Shown here one piece after another: positions 8,778 to 20,905 of a stretch of DNA of 64,000 bases; the stretch's first letter is position 1, and every line of letters begins with the position of its first letter. The position numbers and the translations under genes were made by a program. The stretch spans positions 12,009,092-12,073,091 of the forward strand of contig OX465286.1 in assembly GCA_949987705.1 (NCBI GenBank). The letters run 5' to 3'. The stretch is from Thereva unica. Taxonomy: Eukaryota; Arthropoda; Insecta; Diptera; Therevidae. Below the pieces are notes generated by a model. The model saw only the letters and a list, made by a program, of their open reading frames with translations, was not told where the DNA came from and searched no databases.

Positions 8778-11750
8778 GAATTATATCCCACCCAGGGCTG
8801 AGCAGTATTTCCCGAGATAATGGTGCATTCTGCAGCCCTCCTTGGGGAAATCACAAAAGAGGGGATAACACCCGAACCCCTTGGAATTTCTGGACCAAAT
8901 CAAGTGCGCTGAACTCGGGGGAGCGAGCCCTTTCCAACGATACCCCATTCATTAAGATCCCAGAACTTTCGTGAAATCGACCAAAAATATCCCAAGGGGT
9001 ACCCCTTTGAAAATTTTCCGGTTTTGGGAAAATTCTGGAGTGGCCCTTTTTTGGATGGGAAATTGTTAGGGACCTCCCAGGGAGGCTGTGAATTCAATCC
9101 CACCCCGGGCTGACCAGTATTTCCCGAGATAATGGGCATTCTGCAGCCCCCCTTGGGGAAATCACAAAAAAGGGGATAACTCCCGAACCCCTTGGAATTT
9201 CTGGACCAAATCAAGTGCGCTGAACTCGGGGGAGCGAGCCCTTTCCAACGATACCCCATTCATTAAGATCCCAGAACTTTCGTGAAATCGACCAAAAATA
9301 TCCCAAGGGGTACCCCTTTGAAAATTTTCCGGTTTTGGGAAAATTCTGGAGTGGCCCTTTTTTGGATGGGAAATTGTTAGGGACCTCCCAGGGAGGCTGT
9401 GAATTATATCCCACCCAGGGCTGAGCAGTATTTCCCGAGATAATGGTGCATTCTGCAGCCCTCCTTGGGGAAATCACAAAAGAGGGGATAACACCCGAAC
9501 CCCTTGGAATTTCTGGACCAAATCAAGTGCGCTGAACTCGGGGGAGCGAGCCCTTTCCAACGATACCCCATTCATTAAGATCCCAGAACTTTCGTGAAAT
9601 CGACCAAAAATATCCCAAGGGGTACCCCTTTGAAAATTTTCCGGTTTTGGGAAAATTCTGGAGTGGCCCTTTTTTGGATGGGAAATTGTTAGGGACCTCC
9701 CAGGGAGGCTGTGAATTCAATCCCACCCCGGGCTGACCAGTGTTTCCCGAGATAATGGGCATTCTGCAGCCCCCCTTGGGGAAATCACAAAAGAGGGGAT
9801 AACTCCCGAACCCCTTGGAATTTCTGGACCAAATCAAGTGCGCTGAACTCGGGGGAGAGAGCCCTTTCCAACGATACCCCATTCATTAAGATCCCAGAAC
9901 TTTCGTGAAATCGACCAAAAATATCCCAAGGGGTACCCCTTTGCAAAATTTCCGGTTTTGGGAAAATTCTGGAGTGGCCCTTTTTTGGATGGGAAATTGT
10001 TAGGGACCTCCCAGGGAGGCTGTGAATTCAATCCCACCCCGGGCTGACCAGTATTTCCCGAGATAATGGGCATTCTGCAGCCCCCCTTGGGGAAATCACA
10101 AAAAAGGGGATAACTCCCGAACCCCTTGGAATTTCTGGACCAAATCAAGTGCGCTGAACTCGGGGGAGCGAGCCCTTTCCAACGATACCCCATTCATTAA
10201 GATCCCAGAACTTTCGTGAAATCGACCAAAAATATCCCAAGGGGTACCCCTTTGAAAATTTTCCGGTTTTGGGAAAATTCTGGAGTGGCCCTTTTTTGGA
10301 TGGGAAATTGTTAGGGACCTCCCAGGGAGGCTGTGAATTATATCCCACCCAGGGCTGAGCAGTATTTCCCGAGATAATGGTGCATTCTGCAGCCCTCCTT
10401 GGGGAAATCACAAAAGAGGGGATAACACCCGAACCCCTTGGAATTTCTGGACCAAATCAAGTGCGCTGAACTCGGGGGAGCGAGCCCTTTCCAACGATAC
10501 CCCATTCATTAAGATCCCAGAACTTTCGTGAAATCGACCAAAAATATCCCAAGGGGTACCCCTTTGAAAATTTTCCGGTTTTGGGAAAATTCTGGAGTGG
10601 CCCTTTTTTGGATGGGAAATTGTTAGGGACCTCCCAGGGAGGCTGTGAATTCAATCCCACCCCGGGCTGACCAGTATTTCCCGAGATAATGGGCATTCTG
10701 CAGCCCCCCTTGGGGAAATCACAAAAAAGGGGATAACTCCCGAACCCCTTGGAATTTCTGGACCAAATCAAGTGCGCTGAACTCGGGGGAGCGAGCCCTT
10801 TCCAACGATACCCCATTCATTAAGATCCCAGAACTTTCGTGAAATCGACCAAAAATATCCCAAGGGGTACCCCTTTGAAAATTTTCCGGTTTTGGGAAAA
10901 TTCTGGAGTGGCCCTTTTTTGGATGGGAAATTGTTAGGGACCTCCCAGGGAGGCTGTGAATTCAATCCCACCCCGGGCTGACCAGTATTTCCCGAGATAA
11001 TGGGCATTCTGCAGCCCCCCTTGGGGAAATCACAAAAAAGGGGATAACTCCCGAACCCCTTGGAATTTCTGGACCAAATCAAGTGCGCTGAACTCGGGGG
11101 AGCGAGCCCTTTCCAACGATACCCCATTCATTAAGATCCCAGAACTTTCGTGAAATCGACCAAAAATATCCCAAGGGGTACCCCTTTGAAAATTTTCCGG
11201 TTTTGGGAAAATTCTGGAGTGGCCCTTTTTTGGATGGGAAATTGTTAGGGACCTCCCAGGGAGGCTGTGAATTCAATCCCACCCCGGGCTGACCAGTATT
11301 TCCCGAGATAATGGGCATTCTGCAGCCCCCCTTGGGGAAATCACAAAAAAGGGGATAACTCCCGAACCCCTTGGAATTTCTGGACCAAATCAAGTGCGCT
11401 GAACTCGGGGGAGCGAGCCCTTTCCAACGATACCCCATTCATTAAGATCCCAGAACTTTCGTGAAATCGACCAAAAATATCCCAAGGGGTACCCCTTTGC
11501 AAAATTTCCGGTTTTGGGAAAATTCTGGAGTGGCCCTTTTTTGGATGGGAAATTGTTAGGGACCTCCCAGGGAGGCTGTGAATTCAATCCCTCCCCGGGC
11601 TGACCAGTATTTCCCGAGATAATGGGCATTCTGCAGCCCCCCTTGGGGAAATCACAAAAAAGGGGATAACTCCCGAACCCCTTGGAATTTCTGGACCAAA
11701 TCAAGTGCGCTGAACTCGGGGGAGCGAGCCCTTTCCAACGATACCCCATT
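8778..11750. repeat. Satellite block with GAATTATATCCC variant monomers
   Basis: Monomers starting at 8778, 9401 and 10335 carry a linked set of changes (GAATTATATCCCACCCAGG, CTGAGCAG, GGTGCATTC, CTCCTTGG, AACACCCG). They are interspersed with standard monomers, at spacings of two and three monomers. This is a small local subfamily confined to the left end. Confidence 0.7.
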
Positions 11751-14033
11751 CATTAAGATCCCAGCACTTTCGTGAAATCGACCAAAAATATCCCAAGGGG
11801 TACCCCTTTGCAAAATTTCCGGTTTTGGGAGTGGCCCTTTTTTGGATGGGAAATTGTTAGGGACCTCCCAGGGAGGCTGTGAATTCAATCCCTCCCCGGG
11901 CTGACCAGTATTTCCCGAGATAATGGGCATTCTGCAGCCCCCCTTGGGGAAATCACAAAAAAGGGGATAACTCCCGAACCCCTTGGAATTTCTGGACCAA
12001 ATCAAGTGCGCTGAACTCGGGGGAGCGAGCCCTTTCCAACGATACCCCATTCATTAAGATCCCAGCACTTTCGTGAAATCGACCAAAAATATCCCAAGGG
12101 GTACCCCTTTGCAAAATTTCCGGTTTTGGGAGTGGCCCTTTTTTGGATGGGAAATTGTTAGGGACCTCCCAGGGAGTCTGTGAATTCAATCCCACCCCGG
12201 GCTGACCAGTATTTCCCGAGATAATGGGCATTCTGCAGCCCCCCTTGGGGAAATCACAAAAGAGGGGATAACTCCCGAACCCCTTGGAATTTGTGGACCA
12301 AATCAAGTGCGCTGAACTCGGGGGAGCGAGCCCTTTCCAACGATACCCCATTCATTAAGATCCCAGCACTTTCGTGAAATCGACCAAAAATATCCCAAGG
12401 GGTACCCCTTTGCAAAATTTCCGGTTTTGGGAAAATTCTGGAGTGGCCCTTTTTTGGATGGGAAATTGTTAGGGACCTCCCAGGGAGTCTTTGAATTCAA
12501 TCCCACCCCGGGCTGACCAGTATTTCCCGAGATAATGGGCATTCTGCAGCCCCCCTTGGGGAAATCACAAAAGAGGGGATAACTCCCGAACCCCTTGGAA
12601 TTTGTGGACCAAATCAAGTGCGCTGAACTCGGGGGAGCGAGCCCTTTCCAACGATACCCCATTCATTAAGATCCCAGCACTTTCGTGAAATCGACCAAAA
12701 ATATCCCAAGGGGTACCCCTTTGCAAAATTTCCGGTTTTGGGAGTGGCCCTTTTTTGGATGGGAAATTGTTAGGGAGCTCCCAGGGAGGCTGTGAATTCA
12801 ATCCCACCCCGGGCTGACCAGTATTTCCCGAGATAATGGGCATTCTGCAGCCCCCCTTGGGGAAATCACAAAAGAGGGGATAACTCCCGAACCCCTTGGA
12901 ATTTCTGGACCAAATCAAGTGCGCTGAACTCGGGGGAGCGAGCCCTTTCCAACGATACCCCATTCATTAAGATCCCAGCACTTTCGTGAAATCGACCAAA
13001 AATATCCCAAGGGGTACCCCTTTGCAAAATTTCCGGTTTTGGGAAAATTCTGGAGTGGCCCTTTTTTGGATGGGAAATTGTTAGGGACCTCCCAGGGAGT
13101 CTGTGAATTCAATCCCACCCCGGGCTGACCAGTATTTCCCGAGATAATGGGCATTCTGCAGCCCCCCTTGGGGAAATCACAAAAGAGGGGATAACTCCCG
13201 AACCCCTTGGAATTTGTGGACCAAATCAAGTGCGCTGAACTCGGGGGAGCGAGCCCTTTCCAACGATACCCCATTCATTAAGATCCCAGCACTTTCGTGA
13301 AATCGACCAAAAATATCCCAAGGGGTACCCCTTTGCAAAATTTCCGGTTTTGGGAAAATTCTGGAGTGGCCCTTTTTTGGATGGGAAATTGTTAGGGACC
13401 TCCCAGGGAGTCTGTGAATTCAATCCCACCCCGGGCTGACCAGTATTTCCCGAGATAATGGGCATTCTGCAGCCCCCCTTGGGGAAATCACAAAAGAGGG
13501 GATAACTCCCGAACCCCTTGGAATTTCTGGACCAAATCAAGTGCGCTGAACTCGGGGGAGCGAGCCCTTTCCAACGATACCCCATTCATTAAGATCCCAG
13601 CACTTTCGTGAAATCGACCAAAAATATCCCAAGGGGTACCCCTTTGAAAATTTTCCGGTTTTGGGAAAATTCTGGAGTGGCCCTTTTTTGGATGGGAAAT
13701 TGTTAGGGAGCTCCCAGGGAGGCTGTGAATTCAATCCCACCCCGGGGTGACCAGTATTTCCCGAGATAATGGGCATTCTGCAGCCCCCCTTGGGGAAATC
13801 ACAAAAGAGGGGATAACTCCCGAACCCCTTGGAATTTCTGGACCAAATCAAGTGCGCTGAACTCGGGGGAGCGAGCCCTTTCCAACGATACCCCATTCAT
13901 TAAGATCCCAGCACTTTCGTGAAATCGACCAAAAATATCCCAAGGGGTACCCCTTTGCAAAATTTCCGGTTTTGGGAAAATTCTGGAGTGGCCCTTTTTT
14001 GGATGGGAAATTGTTAGGGAGCTCCCAGGGAGG

Positions 14034-16891
14034 CTGTGGTCTGGAGTGGCCCTTTTTTGGATGGGAAATTGTTAGGGACCTCCCAGGGAGGCTGTGAATT
14101 CAATCCCACCCCGGGCTGACCAGTATTTCCCGAGATAATGGGCATTCTGCAGCCCCCCTTGGGGAAATCACAAAAGAGGGGATAACTCCCGAACCCCTTG
14201 GAATTTCTGGACCAAATCAAGTGCGCTGAACTCGGGGGAGCGAGCCCTTTCCAACGATACCCCATTCATTAAGATCCCAGAACTTTCGTGAAATCGACCA
14301 AAAATATCCCAAGGGGTACCCCTTTGAAAATTTTCCGGTTTTGGGAAAATTCTGGAGTGGCCCTTTTTTGGATGGGAAATTGTTAGGGAGCTCCCAGGGA
14401 GGCTGTGAATTCAATCCCACCCCGGGCTGACCAGTATTTCCCGAGATAATGGGCATTCTGCAGCCCCCCTTGGGGAAATCACAAAAGAGGGGATAACTCC
14501 CGAACCCCTTGGAATTTCTGGACCAAATCAAGTGCGCTGAACTCGGGGGAGAGAGCCCTTTCCAACGATACCCCATTCATTAAGATCCCAGAACTTTCGT
14601 GAAATCGACCAAAAATATCCCAAGGGGTACCCCTTTGAAAATTTTCCGGTTTTGGGAAAATTCTGGAGTGGCCCTTTTTTGGATGGGAAATTGTTAGGGA
14701 GCTCCCAGGGAGGCTGTGAATTCAATCCCACCCCGGGCTGACCAGTATTTCCCGAGATAATGGGCATTCTGCAGCCCCCCTTGGGGAAATCACAAAAGAG
14801 GGGATAACTCCCGAACCCCTTGGAATTTCTGGACCAAATCAAGTGCGCTGAACTCGGGGGAGCGAGCCCTTTCCAACGATACCCCATTCATTAAGATCCC
14901 AGAACTTTCGTGAAATCGACCAAAAATATCCCAAGGGGTACCCCTTTGAAAATTTTCCGGTTTTGGGAAAATTCTGGAGTGGCCCTTTTTTGGATGGGAA
15001 ATTGTTAGGGAGCTCCCAGGGAGGCTGTGAATTCAATCCCACCCCGGGCTGACCAGTATTTCCCGAGATAATGGGCATTCTGCAGCCCCCCTTGGGGAAA
15101 TCACAAAAGAGGGGATAACTCCCGAACCCCTTGGAATTTCTGGACCAAATCAAGTGCGCTGAACTCGGGGGAGCGAGCCCTTTCCAACGATACCCCATTC
15201 ATTAAGATCCCAGAACTTTCGTGAAATCGACCAAAAATATCCCAAGGGGTACCCCTTTGAAAATTTTCCGGTTTTGGGAAAATTCTGGAGTGGCCCTTTT
15301 TTGGATGGGAAATTGTTAGGGAGCTCCCAGGGAGGCTGTGAATTCAATCCCACCCCGGGCTGACCAGTATTTCCCGAGATAATGGGCATTCTGCAGCCCC
15401 CCTTGGGGAAATCACAAAAGAGGGGATAACTCCCGAACCCCTTGGAATTTCTGGACCAAATCAAGTGCGCTGAACTCGGGGGAGCGAGCCCTTTCCAACG
15501 ATACCCCATTCATTAAGATCCCAGAACTTTCGTGAAATCGACCAAAAATATCCCAAGGGGTACCCCTTTGAAAATTTTCCGGTTTTGGGAAAATTCTGGA
15601 GTGGCCCTTTTTTGGATGGGAAATTGTTAGGGAGCTCCCAGGGAGGCTGTGAATTCAATCCCACCCCGGGCTGACCAGTATTTCCCGAGATAATGGGCAT
15701 TCTGCAGCCCCCCTTGGGGAAATCACAAAAGAGGGGATAACTCCCGAACCCCTTGGAATTTCTGGACCAAATCAAGTGCGCTGAACTCGGGGGAGCGAGC
15801 CCTTTCCAACGATACCCCATTCATTAAGATCCCAGAACTTTCGTGAAATCGACCAAAAATATCCCAAGGGGTACCCCTTTGAAAATTTTCCGGTTTTGGG
15901 AAAATTCTGGAGTGGCCCTTTTTTGGATGGGAAATTGTTAGGGAGCTCCCAGGGAGGCTGTGAATTCAATCCCACCCCGGGCTGACCAGTATTTCCCGAG
16001 ATAATGGGCATTCTGCAGCCCCCCTTGGGGAAATCACAAAAGAGGGGATAACTCCCGAACCCCTTGGAATTTCTGGACCAAATCAAGTGCGCTGAACTCG
16101 GGGGAGCGAGCCCTTTCCAACGATACCCCATTCATTAAGATCCCAGAACTTTCGTGAAATCGACCAAAAATATCCCAAGGGGTACCCCTTTGAAAATTTT
16201 CCGGTTTTGGGAAAATTCTGGAGTGGCCCTTTTTTGGATGGGAAATTGTTAGGGAGCTCCCAGGGAGGCTGTGAATTCAATCCCACCCCGGGCTGACCAG
16301 TATTTCCCGAGATAATGGGCATTCTGCAGCCCCCCTTGGGGAAATCACAAAAGAGGGGATAACTCCCGAACCCCTTGGAATTTCTGGACCAAATCAAGTG
16401 CGCTGAACTCGGGGGAGCGAGCCCTTTCCAACGATACCCCATTCATTAAGATCCCAGCACTTTCGTGAAATCGACCAAAAATATCCCAAGGGGTACCCCT
16501 TTGAAAATTTTCCGGTTTTGGGAAAATTCTGGAGTGGCCCTTTTTTGGATGGGAAATTGTTAGGGAGCTCCCAGGGAGGCTGTGAATTCAATCCCACCCC
16601 GGGGTGACCAGTATTTCCCGAGATAATGGGCATTCTGCAGCCCCCCTTGGGGAAATCACAAAAGAGGGGATAACTCCCGAACCCCTTGGAATTTCTGGAC
16701 CAAATCAAGTGCGCTGAACTCGGGGGAGCGAGCCCTTTCCAACGATACCCCATTCATTAAGATCCCAGCACTTTCGTGAAATCGACCAAAAATATCCCAA
16801 GGGGTACCCCTTTGCAAAATTTCCGGTTTTGGGAAAATTCTGGAGTGGCCCTTTTTTGGATGGGAAATTGTTAGGGAGCTCCCAGGGAGGC
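14034..16891. repeat. 2,857-bp duplication unit with a ~57-bp mini-monomer
   Basis: The unusual junction CTGTGGTCTGGAGTGG occurs at 14034 and again at 16891, exactly 2,857 bp apart. At each place a monomer is cut to about 57 bp by an off-register join. Between the two, six to eight monomers carrying GAGCTCCCAGGG (14.3-16.4 kb) are almost indistinguishable. This shows a recent duplication of about nine monomers and a recent run of single-monomer amplification. Confidence 0.8.
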
Positions 16892-19800
16892 TGTGGTCTG
16901 GAGTGGCCCTTTTTTGGATGGGAAATTGTTAGGGACCTCCCAGGGAGGCTGTGAATTCAATCCCACCCCGGGCTGACCAGTATTTCCCGAGATAATGGGC
17001 ATTCTGCAGCCCCCCTTGGGGAAATCACAAAAGAGGGGATAACTCCCGAACCCCTTGGAATTTCTGGACCAAATCAAGTGCGCTGAACTCGGGGGAGCGA
17101 GCCCTTTCCAACGATACCCCATTCATTAAGATCCCAGCACTTTCGTGAAATCGACCAAAAATATCCCAAGGGGTACCCCTTTGCAAAATTTCCGGTTTTG
17201 GGAAAATTCTGGAGTGGCCCTTTTTTGGATGGGAAATTGTTAGGGACCTCCCAGGGAGTCTGTGAATTCAATCCCACCCCGGGCTGACCAGTATTTCCCG
17301 AGATAATGGGCATTCTGCAGCCCCCTTGGGGAAATCACAAAAGAGGGGATAACTCCCGAACCCCTTGGAATTTCTGGACCAAATCAAGTGCGCTGAACTC
17401 GGGGGAGCGAGCCCTTTCCAACGATACCCCATTCATTTAGATGCCAGCACTTTCGTGAAATCGACCAAAAATATCCCAAGGGGTACCCCTTTGCAAAATT
17501 TCCGGTTTTGGGAAAATTCTGGAGTGGCCCGTTTTTGGATGGGAAATTGTTAGGGAGCTCCCAGGGAGGCTGTGAATTCAATCCCACCCCGGGCTGACCA
17601 GTATTTCCCGAGATAATGGGCATCCTGCAGCCCCCCTTGGGGAAATCACAAAAGAGGGGATAACTCCCGAACCCCTTGTTATTTCTGGACCAAATAAAGT
17701 GCGCTGAACTCGGGGGAGCGAGCCCTTTCCAACGATACCCCATTCATTAAGATCCCAGCACTTTCGTGAAATCGACCAAAAATATCCCAAGGGGTACCCC
17801 TTTGCAAATTTTCCGGTTTTGGGAAAATTCTGGAGTGGCCCTTTTTTGGATGGGAAATTGTTAGGGGCCTCCCAGGGAGGCTGTGAATGCAATCCCACCC
17901 CGGGCTGACCAGTATTTCCCGAGATAATGGGCATTCTGCAGCCCCCCTTGGGGAAATCACAAAAGAGGGGATAACTCCCGAACCCCTTGGAATTTCTGGA
18001 CCAAATAAAGTGCGCTGAACTCGGGGAAGCGAGCCCTTTCCAACGATACCCCATTCATTAAGATCCCAGCACTTTCGTGAAATCGACCAAAAATATCCCA
18101 AGGGAAATTTTCCGGTTTTGGGAAAATTCTGGAGTGGCCCTTTTTTGGATGGGAAATTGTTAGGGAGCTCCCAGGGAGGCTGTGAATTCAATCCCACCCC
18201 GGGCTGACCAGTATTTCCCGAGATAATGGGCATTCTGCAGCCCCCCTTGGGGAAATCACAAAAGAGGGGATAACTCCCGAACCCCTTGTTATTTCTGGAC
18301 CAAATAAAGTGCGCTGAACTTGGGGGAGCGAGCCCTTTCCAACGATACCCCATTCATTAAGATCCCAGCACTTTCGTGAAATCGACCAAAAATATCCCAA
18401 GGGAAATTTTCCGGTTTTGGGAAAATTCTGGAGTGGCCCTTTTTTGCATGGGAAATTGTTAGGGACCTCCCAGGGAGGCCGTGAATTCAATCCCACCCCG
18501 GGCTGACCAGTATTTCCCGAGAGGCATCCTGCAGCCCCCCTTGGGGAAATCACAAAAGAGGGGATAACTCCCGAACCCCTTGTTATTTCTGGACCAAATA
18601 AAGTGCGCTGAACTCGGGGGAGCGAGCCCTTTCCAACGATACCCCATTCATTAAGATCCCAGCACTTTCGTGAAATCGACCAAAAATATCCCAAGGGAAA
18701 TTTTCCGGTTTTGGGAAAATTCTGGAGTGGCCCTTTTTTGGATGGGAAATTGTTAGGGGCCTCCCAGGGAGGCTGTGAATGCAATCCCACCCCGGGCTGA
18801 CCAGTATTTCCCGAGATAATGGGCATTCTGCAGCCCCCTTGGGGAAATCACAAAAGAGGGGATAACTCCCGAACCCCTTGGAATTTCTGGACCAAATCAA
18901 GTGCGCTGAACTCGGGGGAGCGAGCCCTTTCCAACGATACCCCATTCATTAAGATCCCAGCACTTTCGTGAAATCGACCAAAAATATCCCAAGGGGTACC
19001 CCTTTGCAAAATTTCCGGTTTTGGAAAAATTCTGGAGTGGCCCTTTTTTGGATGGGAAATTGTTAGGGACCTCCCAGGGAGGCCGTGAATTCAATCCCAC
19101 CCCGGGCTGACCAGTATTTCCCGAGATAATGGGCATCCTGCAGCCCCCCTTGGGGAAATCACAAAAGAGGGGATAACTCCCGAACCCCTTGGAATTTCTG
19201 GACCAAATCAAGTGCGCTGAACTCGGGGGAGCGAGCCCTTTCCAACGATACCCTATTCATTAAGATCCCAGCACTTTCGTGAAATCGACCAAAAATATCC
19301 CAAGGGAAATTTTCCGGTTTTGGGAAAATTCTGGAGTGGCCCATTTTTGGATGGGAAATTGTTAGGGACCTCCCAGGGAGGATGTGAATTCAATCCCACC
19401 CCGGGCTGACCAGTATTTCCCGAGATAATGGGCATTCTGCAGCCCCCCTTGGGGAAATCACAAAAGAGGGGATAACTCCCGAACCCCTTGGAATTTCTGG
19501 ACCAAATAAAGTGCGCTGAGCTCGGGGGAGCGAGCCCTTTCCAACGATACCCCATTCATTAAGATCCCAGCACTTTCGTGAAATCGACCAAAAATATCCC
19601 AAGGGAAATTTTCCGGTTTTGGGAAAATTCTGGAGTGGCCTTTTTTTGGATGGGAAATTGTTAGGGGCCTCCCAGGGAGGCTGTGAATGCAATCCCACCC
19701 CGGGCTGACCAGTATTTCCCGAGATAATGGGCATTCTGCAGCCCCCTTGGGGAAATCACAAAAGAGGGGATAACTCCCGAACCCCTTGGAATTTCTGGAC

Positions 19801-20905
19801 CAAATCAAGTGCGCTGAACTTGGGGGAGCGAGCCCTTTCCAACGATACCCCATTCATTAAGATCCCAGCACTTTCGTGAAATCGACCAAAAATATCCCAA
19901 GGGGTTCCCCTTTGCAAAATTTCCGGTTTTGGAAAAATTCTGGAGTGGCCCTTTTTTGCATGGGAAATTGTTAGGGACCTCCCAGGGAGGCCGTGAATTC
20001 AATCCCACCCCGGGCTGACCAGTATTTCCCGAGATAATGGGCATTCTGCAGCCCCCTTGGGGAAATCACAAAAGAGGGGATAACTCCCGAACCCCTTGGA
20101 ATTTCTGGACGAAATCAAGTGCGCTGAGCTCGGGGGAGCGAGCCCTTTCCAACGACACCCCATTCATTAAGATCCCAGCACTTTCGTGAAATCGACCAAA
20201 AATATCCCAAGGGAAATTTTCCGGTTTTGGGAAAATTCTGGAGTGGCCCTTTTTTGGATGGGAAATTGTTAGGGGCCTCCCAGGGAGGCTGTGAATGCAA
20301 TCCCACCCCGGGCTGACCAGTATTTCCCGAGATAATGGGCATTCTGCAGCCCCCTTGGGGAAATCACAAAAGAGGGGATAACTCCCGAACCCCTTGGAAT
20401 TTCTGGACCAAATCAAGTGCGCTGAACTTGGGGGAGCGAGCCCTTTCCAACGATACCCCATTCATTAAGATCCCAGCACTTTCGTGAAATCGACCAAAAA
20501 TATCCCAAGGGGTACCCCTTTGCAAAATTTCCGGTTTTGGAAAAATTCTGGAGTGGCCCTTTTTTGGATGGGAAATTGTTAGGGACCTCCCAGGGAGGCC
20601 GTGAATTCAATCCCACCCCGGGCTGACCAGTATTTCCCGAGATAATGGGCATCCTGCAGCCCCCCTTGGGGAAATCACAAAAGAGGGGATAACTCCCGAA
20701 CCCCTTGGAATTTCTGGACCAAATCAAGTGCGCTGAACTCGGGGGAGCGAGCCCTTTCCAACGATACCCCATTCATTAAGATCCCAGCACTTTCGTGAAA
20801 TCGACCAAAAATATCCCAAGGGAAATTTTCCGGTTTTGGGAAAATTCTGGAGTGGCCCATTTTTGGATGGGAAATTGTTAGGGACCTCCCAGGGAGGCTG
20901 TGAAT

